Source: Candidatus Neomicrothrix sp. UBA2974 | GTDB lineage: Bacteria; Actinomycetota; Acidimicrobiia; Acidimicrobiales; MedAcidi-G1 | Direction: 5' to 3' | DNA length: 64,000 bases | NCBI GenBank assembly: GCA_002348705.1 | Contig: DEAU01000019.1 | Coordinates: 57,592 to 121,591, forward strand | Position numbers and translations under genes: made by a program | Notes under the pieces: model-generated | The model's database searches: none | The model's input: only the letters and a program-made list of their open reading frames with translations | What the model was told of the DNA's origin: nothing | Shown: positions 23,620 through 32,411 of the stretch, one piece after another | Position numbering within the stretch: position 1 is the stretch's first letter | Layout: every line of letters starts with the position of its first letter

Positions 23620-26049
23620 TCAGGTCTCGGGCCGGGAGAGGGGCGCCCAGGCGAGCAGGAGGCGCTTCTCGCCCTTAGCAGCAAACTGCACCACCGCCTC
23701 AGCCCTATCGCCTTCGCCGCTAACCGAAACAACAACACCAGCGCCCCACGCCCGGTGCACAACGTCGTCGCCCGGCTGGAGGCCCATGGTGTGGGCACCG
23801 TGACCGACCTCACCATCCGAGTCGGTATCACGCTGGTAGGACCGACCGCCGACCCCAAAAACCCGGCCGGCCGGCTCGCCATCATCGTGCACATCGGTCC
23901 GGTCGCTCTTTGACGGACCGTCCAACCAGTCGGTGGAGCCGCCTCGTCGAGGGGGAGTCGGGGTGAACCACGAATCGTCTCGGCGACGATTGGTGTGGCG
24001 GCTGTCCTCGGCATCCACAACCAACTCCGACGGGATCTCGTCGAGGAAGCGGCTCGGTGGGTTGTACTGGGTCTGACCGTGGAGCAGCCTGCTCCAAGCA
24101 TGGCTCAGTAGCAGGCGTTCTCGGGCCCGGGTCAGGCCAACGTAGGCAAGTCGTCGCTCCTCCTCAAGTTCGACGGGGTCTCCGAGAGCCCGGACGTGGG
24201 GGAACACTCCGTCCTCCAGGCCGACGATGCACACCACCGGGTACTCGAGGCCCTTGGCGGCATGGATGGTCATCAGCACCACCTGGCTTCGGTCGATCGG
24301 CCCCCCCGCCGTCTCGTCCGACGTCTGGTCAGGGAGGTCGTCGGTGTCGGCGACGAGGCCGACCCGTTCAAGGAAGTCGTCGACGTCGTCGAACTCGCCG
24401 GCCACGCCAATCAGTTCGTGGAGGTTCTCGAGACGCCCTTCGGCCAAGTGGTCGCTGTCAGCCCGTACTTCGTCGAAATATCCAGACCGCTCGAGCGCCA
24501 TCTCAAGCACCGTGGCCGGACCGTCGTCCATCCCGGCGGCTAGGTCGTCAATCAGTTCCAGGAACGTTCTGATGCCGGTGGTGGCCCGGCCCGACACCCC
24601 GGCCTCCTCGGTCCTCCGCAGGGCGTCAACAAAAGCCAGACCCTCGGCGGCAGCGAAGGCATCGAGTTTCGCCACCGAGGTGTCTCCCACGCCCCGTTTG
24701 GGCACGTTCAGTACACGCTTGGCCGCCACCTCGTCGGCCGGATTGGCGGCCAGCTTCAGGTAGGCCATGGCGTCACGGACCTCGCGGCGGTCGTAGAACC
24801 GCAAACCGCCGACCACCCGATAAGGCACACCGAGGGAGACCAGCTGCTCCTCGATGGCCCGGCTCTGAGCGTTGGTCCGGTAGAAGACGGCCAGATCGGC
24901 CCACGGTCGGCCCTCACCGTGCATGGCCTTCAGGCGACCAACCACCCAACGAGCCTCGTCCTGTTCGTCATCAGCCCGGAAGCGGGTAATGGGCTCGCCC
25001 TGTCCGGCGGAGGTCCACAGTTCCTTGGGCTTGCGACCCTCGTTACGGGTAATGACCGCGTTGGCGGCGTCAAGGATGGTCTGGGTCGACCGGTAGTTCT
25101 GGTCGAGCACGACGACGGTGGGCTCAAGTTCAGGGCGACCGAGGCGAACAGCCTGGCCGACAAACGTCTTCTCGAAGGTCTCGATGTTGCGGAGGTCGGC
25201 ACCGCGGAACCGGTAGATGGACTGGTCTCCGTCGCCGACCACGCAGACGTTGCCGTGCTCCTCGGTGAGCATGAGCACCAGCTGGTTCTGGACGATGTTG
25301 GTGTCCTGGTACTCATCAACGAGCACATGGTCGAACCGGTTCCGGTAGTGGTCGAGCACCTCGGGCTGGGTCCGCAGCAGGCGAACGGTGTTGCCAAGTA
25401 GGTCGTCGAAGTCCATGGCGTCGGCTCTGACCAGGCGTTTTTGATACTCGGTGAAAACCTCTCCGATGCGACGCTCGAACGGTCCGATCGCCTTCCCGAC
25501 GTAGTCCTCGGCCAATAAACCCTCGTTCTTGGCCTTCGAGATGAAAGCGTGGACCGACCGGTCGGGAAACCGTTTGGCATCTAGATTCAAGTCGCGAATG
25601 ACGTACCGAATGAGGCGCGCGGCGTCGCCTTGGTCGTAGATGCTGAACCGGGACGTAAAGCGGCGGTCTTTGTCTCCCGTGTCAAGCTGACGAACATCGC
25701 GGCGCAGGATCCGCACGCACGCCGAATGGAAGGTCGACACCCACATCGTGTGGGCAACCGGGCCAACTAGGTCGGCCACACGATGCTTCATCTCATCGGC
25801 AGCCTTGTTGGTGAAGGTGATGGCCAGAATGGCAAACGGCGAGACACCGCGTTCACCAATTAGGTGAGAAATTCGGCGGGTCAGGACCCGGGTCTTACCA
25901 GAGCCGGCACCAGCCACGACCAGCAGGGGGCCGCCGACATGAGTGACCGCGTCAACCTGCGCTGGGTTGAGATCCAAAGCCGAATCGGCGGCGTCTGACC
26001 CGGTCGACGGAAACACACCAGCGTTGGAGTCCGGCTCAAACTGGCTCAT
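23620..26049 (-). CDS. pcrA: ATP-dependent DNA helicase PcrA/UvrD
   Basis: A superfamily 1A 3'-5' helicase for nucleotide excision and mismatch-type repair and for removing recombinase from DNA. Q-motif LNPAQVDAVTH, Walker A VVAGAGSGKTRVLTRR, motif Ia AITFTNKAADEMKHRV, motif II VDEYQDTN, motif III VGDGDQSIYRFRGA, motif IV QNYRSTQTIL, motif V TIHAAKGLEYPVV and motif VI YVGLTRARERL are all present. The C-terminus has the PcrA Tudor-like fold (GDDVVHRAWGAGVVVSVSG) that binds RNA polymerase. ATG 26049 gives about 809 residues; GTG 26082 is also open. It is divergent from the LLM oxidoreductase. Confidence 0.96.
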   Translation of the reverse strand: MSQFEPDSNAGVFPSTGSDAADSALDLNPAQVDAVTHVGGPLLVVAGAGSGKTRVLTRRISHLIGERGVSPFAILAITFTNKAADEMKHRVADLVGPVAHTMWVSTFHSACVRILRRDVRQLDTGDKDRRFTSRFSIYDQGDAARLIRYVIRDLNLDAKRFPDRSVHAFISKAKNEGLLAEDYVGKAIGPFERRIGEVFTEYQKRLVRADAMDFDDLLGNTVRLLRTQPEVLDHYRNRFDHVLVDEYQDTNIVQNQLVLMLTEEHGNVCVVGDGDQSIYRFRGADLRNIETFEKTFVGQAVRLGRPELEPTVVVLDQNYRSTQTILDAANAVITRNEGRKPKELWTSAGQGEPITRFRADDEQDEARWVVGRLKAMHGEGRPWADLAVFYRTNAQSRAIEEQLVSLGVPYRVVGGLRFYDRREVRDAMAYLKLAANPADEVAAKRVLNVPKRGVGDTSVAKLDAFAAAEGLAFVDALRRTEEAGVSGRATTGIRTFLELIDDLAAGMDDGPATVLEMALERSGYFDEVRADSDHLAEGRLENLHELIGVAGEFDDVDDFLERVGLVADTDDLPDQTSDETAGGPIDRSQVVLMTIHAAKGLEYPVVCIVGLEDGVFPHVRALGDPVELEEERRLAYVGLTRARERLLLSHAWSRLLHGQTQYNPPSRFLDEIPSELVVDAEDSRHTNRRRDDSWFTPTPPRRGGSTDWLDGPSKSDRTDVHDDGEPAGRVFGVGGRSYQRDTDSDGEVGHGAHTMGLQPGDDVVHRAWGAGVVVSVSGEGDRAEAVVQFAAKGEKRLLLAWAPLSRPET

Positions 26050-26153
26050 CGGCGGCACCCTACTGTTGGCTTGTGGCGGCACACCGGGGTACCTGATGCA
26101 GCCAGCTCACGTTCTCAGGTGCACTAGGACAGGCTGTCGTAAAGTAACGATCC

Positions 26154-27086
26154 ATGGTTCGCCCATTCCGTTTCAGCGTCCAAGCCTCGGCACCCCGACC
26201 AGCGGCCGAATGGCGCGAACTCGGGAGACGCTGTGAAGACCTCGGCTACTCGGCTCTATCGGTATCAGACCATCTCGACGCCGAGATGGCGCCCCTGATC
26301 GCCCTAGCCGTCACAGCCGAATCCACACGCGAACTGCGACTCACCACGCTGGTTCTGGGAAACGACTTCCGCCACCCGCTTTTTCTGGCCAAACAGGCTG
26401 CCACCTTGGACCTGCTCTCAGACGGCCGCCTTGAACTCGGCTTGGGCGCCGGGTGGAAGACGACCGACTACGACCAATCTGGCATTGCCCTGGACTCTCC
26501 CGGAGTGCGCATCGCGCGTCTTGCCGAGTCGGTACAGATCCTAAAAAAGTGCTTCGCCGATGGCCCGTTCGACTTCGATGGAGAACATTACGGAGTCCGA
26601 GATCACGACGGGCAGCCGACCTGCATCCAATCCCCCCACCCGCCGATCCTGCTGGCCGGCGGCGGACGCAGGATGCTCTCGTTGGCCGCCGCCGAGGCCG
26701 ACATAGTGGGTTTGAATGCCAACATGGCCGCCGGCGTTATCGACGAAAGAGCCGGCGCGTCAGCCACCGTGGAGGCCACCGACGAGAAGTTGGGCTGGAT
26801 TCGCGAGGTAGCAGGCAGTCGCATAGGCGACATCGAACTCCAAACCAGAGTCCACATGGCACAGATCACTGACGACCCAATCGGTCTGGCTGAATTGATG
26901 GCCCCAGCCCTGGGCTTGGATGCTGAGGCGGCGCTTGCCTCGCCTCACGTGCTAGTGGGATCCGCAGGACAGTGCGTGGAGACCCTGCTGGCCTGGCGCG
27001 AACGATGGGGCCTGACCTATATCGGGCTCAATGAGGATGCCATGGTCGAGTTCGGCCCCGTGGTGGAAGCCCTAGCTGGCGTCTAA
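26154..27086 (+). CDS. LLM-class F420-dependent oxidoreductase
   Basis: A 310-residue luciferase-like TIM-barrel enzyme, close to the TIGR03621 (MSMEG_2516-type) subfamily. Visible: FRFSVQASAPRPAAEWREL, SVSDHL, LRLTTLVLGNDFRHPLFLAK, and LGLGAGWKTTDYDQSGIAL. Such proteins usually use deazaflavin F420 as hydride carrier, with substrates rarely known. The assignment of F420 rather than FMN is by subfamily. It is transcribed alone and converges with the following minus-strand gene; no strong terminator is seen in the 15-nt gap. Confidence 0.85.
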   Translation: MVRPFRFSVQASAPRPAAEWRELGRRCEDLGYSALSVSDHLDAEMAPLIALAVTAESTRELRLTTLVLGNDFRHPLFLAKQAATLDLLSDGRLELGLGAGWKTTDYDQSGIALDSPGVRIARLAESVQILKKCFADGPFDFDGEHYGVRDHDGQPTCIQSPHPPILLAGGGRRMLSLAAAEADIVGLNANMAAGVIDERAGASATVEATDEKLGWIREVAGSRIGDIELQTRVHMAQITDDPIGLAELMAPALGLDAEAALASPHVLVGSAGQCVETLLAWRERWGLTYIGLNEDAMVEFGPVVEALAGV

Positions 27087-27101
27087 GGCTGTCTCAAGCA
27101 A

Positions 27102-27941
27102 CTACCAGAGTTCGTCCGTATAGCGATCAGTTCCAACAACGGTTCGCAGGAACGGCGCCGCTGAGGTGACGCGACCCACTCCCGAAGCTTCAAGGTTTCT
27201 GGCGTAATCCAAGAAGCGTTGCCAGCACCCACGGGGGTCATCCTCGAGAAAGAACAGTTGCATTGTTGCCTCCGGATCGATGGGCGGCGAGCCAAGATCC
27301 ATCGGAGCGTTGCTGGTCATGTCGTCCCGGGGTACCGCAGTCCACTGAGCACAGGAAGCCACCGGCCCACCGGCGAACAAGCTTGGCAAGCCGTCGGAAT
27401 CTATCCAGGCAGCCAAGTCGCTTTTGGTTCTGCCACCAGAAGGCTCTACGACCACGGAGACCAGTGCCGCATATCCGTGGTCAAGGGAAACGTCGACCGG
27501 CACCGGATCCGTGTCGCGGTAGCGATTCGACTGATGAAGGTAGAGGGCGGTGTGAGCGTGGCGGCGCTCTTGGAATCCCCGGCCGGCCAGGTAGAGCTTC
27601 CGCACCTGGTCGGCTCCCCAGGCGAAATGGTTGTCATGGTGGCCGCTCTCCACCCAGTAGACGGCCAAGTAAGAGCCACTTTCGACCGGATCGTTGACCG
27701 AATTGTTCTCGATGGGGAATCGCAGATCCTTGAGCGGCCGCGTAGCCACCCAGCGGCTACCCGCAAAGCACCACGGGCCGGTCATGCAACCGCCGTAGTA
27801 GTGGTCGCGTTCATACCACCGGTTATAAGCGACCTCGTGGCCTCGGTCGGGGTCGACAAGCGTGTAGAGCATGCTGCCAACCAAGACGGGGTGTGTGGGG
27901 CCGGCACCTGGCTCGGTTACGAGGGATTGGTCAGTGGTCAC
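27102..27941 (-). CDS. uncharacterised protein, possible dimeric alpha/beta-barrel fold
   Basis: A 279-residue soluble protein I do not recognise. The GTG at 27941 has GGAGC 7 nt upstream and overlaps the thioesterase stop by 11 nt. Notable are the aromatic-rich motifs YNRWYERDHYYGGCMTGPWC and LYLHQSNRYRDTDPVPVD, a YWVESGHHDNHFAWGADQVR segment, and two similar halves with paired Trp/His/Asp that suggest ferredoxin-like (EthD or dimeric barrel) repeats. There is no signal peptide. Its overlap with an acyl-CoA thioesterase-like gene suggests work on a CoA-bound substrate. Confidence 0.55.
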   Translation of the reverse strand: MTTDQSLVTEPGAGPTHPVLVGSMLYTLVDPDRGHEVAYNRWYERDHYYGGCMTGPWCFAGSRWVATRPLKDLRFPIENNSVNDPVESGSYLAVYWVESGHHDNHFAWGADQVRKLYLAGRGFQERRHAHTALYLHQSNRYRDTDPVPVDVSLDHGYAALVSVVVEPSGGRTKSDLAAWIDSDGLPSLFAGGPVASCAQWTAVPRDDMTSNAPMDLGSPPIDPEATMQLFFLEDDPRGCWQRFLDYARNLEASGVGRVTSAAPFLRTVVGTDRYTDELW

Positions 27942-28818
27942 CTTTGAAGCTCCTGTGCTCGCTGGAAGATTGGCGGGGCTCAATGAGGATCGAGGCGGTA
28001 GCCCGTCCAACCCGACCGCCTAGGTCGTAGAGCACCGCCTCGGACAAGCCAATCCCGTCGCCGTCGTTCTTGTGTAAACCACGCACGCCTATCCAGTCGC
28101 CGACGGGATCGCGGAAGGCCGTAACAGTCAGGTCGGCATTTATGGTCGTCCACTCGTCTGGCACGAGGTACTGGGCGGCCATGGATGCCATGTCGGACAC
28201 TGTGGCCAACCTCGTGAAGGCACTGGTTTGACGGCCCGCGACCATCTCGTTGTGCATTCGCAACCAAACCAAACCGGGCGCACCGCCGCGATGATCTCCG
28301 GTGCGACGGAACTCGACGCTATGCAGGAAGGCGGGAACGCCGATGCCCATCATGGTAAGGAGTACGGGTTTGTCTGGCACGGGGTGTGGGTCGTCCTCCG
28401 GGTGCGCTGTTTTCTCTCCATCAACTGGGTTGGGGTCATCGGCAACCCGCATGCGCAGCGACGTGGCGCGGGCCACCTCAACGCCGCCCGATTGAGCCGT
28501 GAGGTCGTCCCCGGCGAATAGCGAGGCCCTAACCACCTGTATCCGACGGCCCGACCGCAATACCTCTACCTCGGGGCGTAGCGGGGTCAGCGGCACGCCG
28601 CGCATCATGTCAACGGTGTGGCGCACCGTTCGCATGGCTGCTGACGTCGGTGGCTTCTCGACCAAGTGAGCGAGAATCCCGGATACAGGCCCACCGTGCT
28701 GGAGATTCGGGTCCCAAGGTCCACCAGTCAACGACCCAGGAACAAGTAGTCCATCGGCCTCGGAGTAGAAAGGCTCGCTCGAGTACCCATCGGGTGACGA
28801 CGCAGGGGTGGAAATCAC
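27931..28818 (-). CDS. acyl-CoA thioesterase-like (TesB-type hotdog) protein
   Basis: A 295-residue double-hotdog protein resembling TesB/acyl-CoA thioesterase II. The first hotdog covers about residues 20-140 (GGPWDPNLQHGGPVSGILAH, then RTVRHTVDMMRGVPLTPLR), the second about 190-285 (TRLATVSDMASMAAQYLVPD, then TTINADLTVTAFRDPVGDWI). GTG 28818 falls 7 nt after the stop of the TIGR03086 gene. The hydrolysed substrate is unknown. It belongs to a three-gene set downstream of guaA, all overlapping or nearly touching. Confidence 0.8.
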   Translation of the reverse strand: MISTPASSPDGYSSEPFYSEADGLLVPGSLTGGPWDPNLQHGGPVSGILAHLVEKPPTSAAMRTVRHTVDMMRGVPLTPLRPEVEVLRSGRRIQVVRASLFAGDDLTAQSGGVEVARATSLRMRVADDPNPVDGEKTAHPEDDPHPVPDKPVLLTMMGIGVPAFLHSVEFRRTGDHRGGAPGLVWLRMHNEMVAGRQTSAFTRLATVSDMASMAAQYLVPDEWTTINADLTVTAFRDPVGDWIGVRGLHKNDGDGIGLSEAVLYDLGGRVGRATASILIEPRQSSSEHRSFKGDH

Positions 28819-28825
28819 CGACCGA

Positions 28826-29443
28826 TCATGCCGCCCTCCCAAGTAGGGCGAGCAGTCGGACGCCGGCCGATGCGCCACCGGGCGGAACGATTGGACGTCC
28901 AAACGACGACTCGGCACCAGCGATCTTGCCATCAGCACCTACCAGTGGGTACCAGAAATCGAGGCAACGGGCAGCCAAGGTTTCGGGCAGGTCGATACCA
29001 ATCCCGCACGCTGTGGCCAGATCCCAGCCATGGACAAGGTTCTCGGTAACCCGGAAGCCGAGGATCACTGCTCCGGGCAGCTCGCCGCCCGCGTGCGGAT
29101 AAGACGCATCCAGAAGTCCATCTACCGACACTGCCTCGAGAGCGGCTAGCGCCGTTCCCCGCCAAGCGGCCACCGGATTGACACCGAGCACCGACTGATC
29201 GACCGTCCCCTCCCAGGTATCTCCATCGCGAAACACACGGGTAACTAACGACTCGCCAGAAACCACATGGGCGACGAGTGTTCCTACGTCCCATCCTTCG
29301 CAGGGAGTGCACCGTTCCCAATCGAAATCAGCGACATCAACCAGTCGCTCACCAAAGAAGGCGCATGCCGAGGTATAGGCGGCAAGCGTATCGACCCTGT
29401 CCCCGTCGGATAGCGACCAGTCGGCGGCGTCACCTATTCCCAT
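28826..29443 (-). CDS. TIGR03086 family metal-binding protein (DinB/MDMPI-like)
   Basis: A 205-residue member of the mycothiol-dependent maleylpyruvate isomerase-like/DinB superfamily. Typical TIGR03086 motifs are CTPCEGWDVGTLVAHVVSGE and RVTENLVHGWDLATACG, whose histidines are the likely metal ligands. Members are common in actinobacteria; the reaction of this subfamily is mostly unknown, and thiol transfer using mycothiol is a suggestion only. ATG 29443 overlaps the last codons of guaA by 10 nt, which places it in the same transcript. Confidence 0.85.
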   Translation of the reverse strand: MGIGDAADWSLSDGDRVDTLAAYTSACAFFGERLVDVADFDWERCTPCEGWDVGTLVAHVVSGESLVTRVFRDGDTWEGTVDQSVLGVNPVAAWRGTALAALEAVSVDGLLDASYPHAGGELPGAVILGFRVTENLVHGWDLATACGIGIDLPETLAARCLDFWYPLVGADGKIAGAESSFGRPIVPPGGASAGVRLLALLGRAA

Positions 29444-31032
29444 TCGATGGTGCCGGGTGGCTTAGACGTGATGTCATAGACCACCCGGTTCACGCCTTCC
29501 ACCTCGTTGATGATTCGGTTCGACATGCGCTCCAGAAGGTCGTAGGGCAGCCGTGCCCAGTCCGCGGTCATGGCATCCTCACTGGTAACGGCTCTAATGA
29601 TGACAGGACGGGCATAGGTGCGCTCGTCGCCCATCACGCCAACTGAACGAATGTCGGCAAGTACAGCGAATGCCTGCCATATCTCCTTTTCGAGTTTGGC
29701 GGCAACAACCTCCTCGCGGACTATCCGGTCGGCAGCCTGCAAAATGTCCGTGGCCTCTGGAGTCACCTCGCCGATAATTCTCACGCCGAGGCCGGGACCG
29801 GGAAACGGCTGCCGCCAGACGATCTCGTCAGGCAAGCCCAACTCGGCGCCGACTGCTCGCACCTCGTCCTTGAAGAGGTTGCGAAGAGGTTCAACAAGTT
29901 CGAAATCCATATCCGCGGGCAAACCGCCAACGTTGTGGTGACTCTTGATCTTGGCTGCATTGGCAGTACCTGACTCAATGACATCCGGATAGAGCGTCCC
30001 TTGGACGAGGAATCTGGCTTCAGTGATACCGCTAGCCGCCTCCTCAAAGATACGGATGAACAATTCGCCGATTGCCTTGCGCTTTTCTTCCGGGTCGGTG
30101 ACGCCTTCCAGACGTCCAAAAAATCGCTCGGCGGCACGCACATGAACCAATTCGATGCCCTGAGTCTTCTGGAAGGTCTCGACGACCTGATCACCTTCAC
30201 CCGCCCGCATGAGACCAGTGTCGACAAACACGCACGTGAGTTGATGACCGATAGCTCGATGAACCAGTGCTGCGGCGACTGCCGAGTCGACACCACCTGA
30301 CAGACCACAGATGGCATGGTCTTCGCCGACTTGTGCCCGGATGGCGGATACGGAGGAGTCGATGACTGACGCCATAGTCCATTGGCCGTTACAGCCACAA
30401 ATATCGCGGACAAAGCGAATAATCAGGTCCTGGCCACACGCCGTGTGGTGGACCTCAGGGTGGAACTGGACGGCGTAGAGGCCGGCATCAGGCGCCTCGA
30501 ACGCGGCGACCGGCGCATCTGGTGACGAAGCGGTGGCTATAGCGCCATCAGGCGGCAAGGTGATGGCGTCAAAGTGGCTCATCCACACCGAGTGGGTACC
30601 AATTCCCGCGTCGGCCAATAGAGCGCCGGGCTCGTTAATGGTCATCCTGGTACGGCCGTATTCGCCGCTCTCATTGTGGCTAACGAGGCCTCCCCGCTGG
30701 TGAGCAATGAGTTGGGCGCCATAGCAGATGCCGAGGATAGGTACACCGAGCTCGTATATGCCTAGATCGATACGTGGTGCCCCATCGACAAGAACCGAGG
30801 TAGGACCACCGCTGAAAATGATCCCCGATGGGGCCTTGGCCGCGAACTCTTCAGCTGTCAGTTCGTGGGAGACGATCTCGCTGTAGACGTTGGCCTCGCG
30901 CACACGACGGGCGATCAACTGCGCGTATTGAGCTCCAAAGTCGACGACCAGGATCCGTTCGGTGGCATGTGCGCTCCCGCCGGACGTCCGTATCACGGGC
31001 ATATCAGACGGTCGGCCATCAGATTCTTCCAT
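29434..31032 (-). CDS. guaA: GMP synthase (glutamine-hydrolysing)
   Basis: GuaA (532 residues) aminates XMP to GMP using glutamine. The N-terminal class I amidotransferase has VVDFGAQYAQLIARRVRE, the nucleophile in GICYGAQLI, and the His/Glu of VQFHPEVHH. The synthetase has the PP-loop GLSGGVDSAVAAALVHR, and the C-terminal dimerisation domain ends with YDITSKPPGTIEWE. It is 8 nt downstream of guaB3, so the two purine genes are coupled. Confidence 0.98.
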   Translation of the reverse strand: MEESDGRPSDMPVIRTSGGSAHATERILVVDFGAQYAQLIARRVREANVYSEIVSHELTAEEFAAKAPSGIIFSGGPTSVLVDGAPRIDLGIYELGVPILGICYGAQLIAHQRGGLVSHNESGEYGRTRMTINEPGALLADAGIGTHSVWMSHFDAITLPPDGAIATASSPDAPVAAFEAPDAGLYAVQFHPEVHHTACGQDLIIRFVRDICGCNGQWTMASVIDSSVSAIRAQVGEDHAICGLSGGVDSAVAAALVHRAIGHQLTCVFVDTGLMRAGEGDQVVETFQKTQGIELVHVRAAERFFGRLEGVTDPEEKRKAIGELFIRIFEEAASGITEARFLVQGTLYPDVIESGTANAAKIKSHHNVGGLPADMDFELVEPLRNLFKDEVRAVGAELGLPDEIVWRQPFPGPGLGVRIIGEVTPEATDILQAADRIVREEVVAAKLEKEIWQAFAVLADIRSVGVMGDERTYARPVIIRAVTSEDAMTADWARLPYDLLERMSNRIINEVEGVNRVVYDITSKPPGTIEWE

Positions 31033-31040
31033 CAGGCGAC

Positions 31041-32204
31041 CTAGTGACCCATTCCCACGCCTTGGGACTTCTGCAAAAACTTCCCCTCAGTCTGAAGGGC
31101 TGGCGCCACCATGACCTCGGCCTTCTGGAACTCCTTTAGATCCACATAACCACAGGTGGCCATAGAAGTACGTAGGCCACCAAAAAGGTTCGACCTCCCA
31201 TCGTTCTCGCCGGCCGGACCCAGCAGGATCTCCTCAAGCGTGCCGCGGGTGACGGTCTCGACCCGGGCTCCACGGGGCAAGGTTGGGTGGAAGGTGGCCA
31301 TTCCCCAATGAAAGCCCCGGCCAGGTGCCTCAATAGCAGCAGCCAGCGGTGAACCGATCATCACGGCGTCAGCGCCGCACACAATTGCCTTGGAGATGTC
31401 ACCGCCAGTAGCCATGCCGCCATCGGCGATGACATGGCAATAGACCCCGGACTCGTCTAGATGGCGCATCCGGGCGGCCCTCACATCTGAAATAGCGGTG
31501 GCCTGAGGGACGCCAAGACCGAGGACGCCGCGGGTGGTACAGGCGTGGCCCGGGCCAACACCGACCAGCACGCCAGCGGCTCCAGTACGCATTAGGTGAA
31601 GCGCCGCCTTGTAGGTGGCACAACCACCGACGATGACCGGGATGTCGAGTTGGCGAATAAACGTCTTAAGGTTCAGTGGCTCGACGGTCGTCGACACGTG
31701 CTCGGCGGACACAACGGTCCCCTGAATGACCAGAATGTCCAGTTCACCGGCCGTTACGTGGTCTATCAGGTCGGCGGTGCGCTGCGGAGTGACCGAGGCG
31801 CAAGACACGACGCCAGCTTCTTTGATCTCACGGATCCGCCGGGTAACCAGTTCAGGAATGATCGGTTGTTGGTATAGCTCTTGCATCCGCTGGGTGGCCT
31901 TCTCGACAGGCTGGCCAGAGATCTCGGCCAGAATGGCCTCAGCATCCTCGTAACGAGTCCAAAGGCCCTCGAGGTTGAGCACTCCAAGGCCACCGAGACG
32001 ACCAATCTCAACAGCCGTGGCAGGATTTACCACGCCATCCATAGCTGCTGCCATTAGCGGTAATTCGAAGTGGTAGGCATCAATCTGCCAAGAGATGTCG
32101 ACATCTTCGGGGTCACGGGTCCGACGGCTCGGGACTATCGCGATGTCATCGAACCCGTATGCGCGACGTCCGCTCTTGCCCAGCCCGATCTCAATCTCGG
32201 CCAT
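31041..32204 (-). CDS. guaB3: GuaB3-family IMP dehydrogenase-related protein
   Basis: A 387-residue TIM-barrel protein of the IMPDH/GMP reductase superfamily. It lacks the CBS domains of GuaB2. Motifs: GRRAYGFDDIAIVPSRRTRD, the flap cysteine region GVGPGHACTTRGVLGLGV, VIADGGMATGGDISKAI and ADAVMIGSPLA. Members in mycobacteria (Rv3410c) lie next to guaB2; here guaB2 is not adjacent. The reaction is unsettled: IMPDH-like or GMP-reductase-like. A Shine-Dalgarno GGGAG is 6 nt ahead of the ATG. It starts a transcript running into guaA. Confidence 0.9.
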   Translation of the reverse strand: MAEIEIGLGKSGRRAYGFDDIAIVPSRRTRDPEDVDISWQIDAYHFELPLMAAAMDGVVNPATAVEIGRLGGLGVLNLEGLWTRYEDAEAILAEISGQPVEKATQRMQELYQQPIIPELVTRRIREIKEAGVVSCASVTPQRTADLIDHVTAGELDILVIQGTVVSAEHVSTTVEPLNLKTFIRQLDIPVIVGGCATYKAALHLMRTGAAGVLVGVGPGHACTTRGVLGLGVPQATAISDVRAARMRHLDESGVYCHVIADGGMATGGDISKAIVCGADAVMIGSPLAAAIEAPGRGFHWGMATFHPTLPRGARVETVTRGTLEEILLGPAGENDGRSNLFGGLRTSMATCGYVDLKEFQKAEVMVAPALQTEGKFLQKSQGVGMGH

Positions 32205-32296
32205 GGCTACTCCCTATAGGCGTTGCGCCAGCACGACGCCCTGCTTTCCCCCGTGCAGCCCCTCGAAATGGCGGGGACGAACTCCGGAAAGAACCG

Positions 32297-32302
32297 ATTC
32301 TA
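32297..32302 (-). promoter_or_regulatory. candidate -10 element for guaB3-guaA
   Basis: On the minus strand TAGAAT (5 of 6 matches to TATAAT) sits 93 nt before guaB3 with a G/C-rich -35 region. This is the only promoter-like box I found in the 207-nt gap after the PLP decarboxylase stop. Support is weak. Confidence 0.3.
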
Positions 32303-32411
32303 GGCACGATCGAAGAGATCGTTCGCGTAGCCCAATAGCTTGACAGGACGACCGTACGAACATCCCGGTAGACGGTGGGCTCTACCTCCTGTGAATCTCG
32401 TCCGAAAGGCC

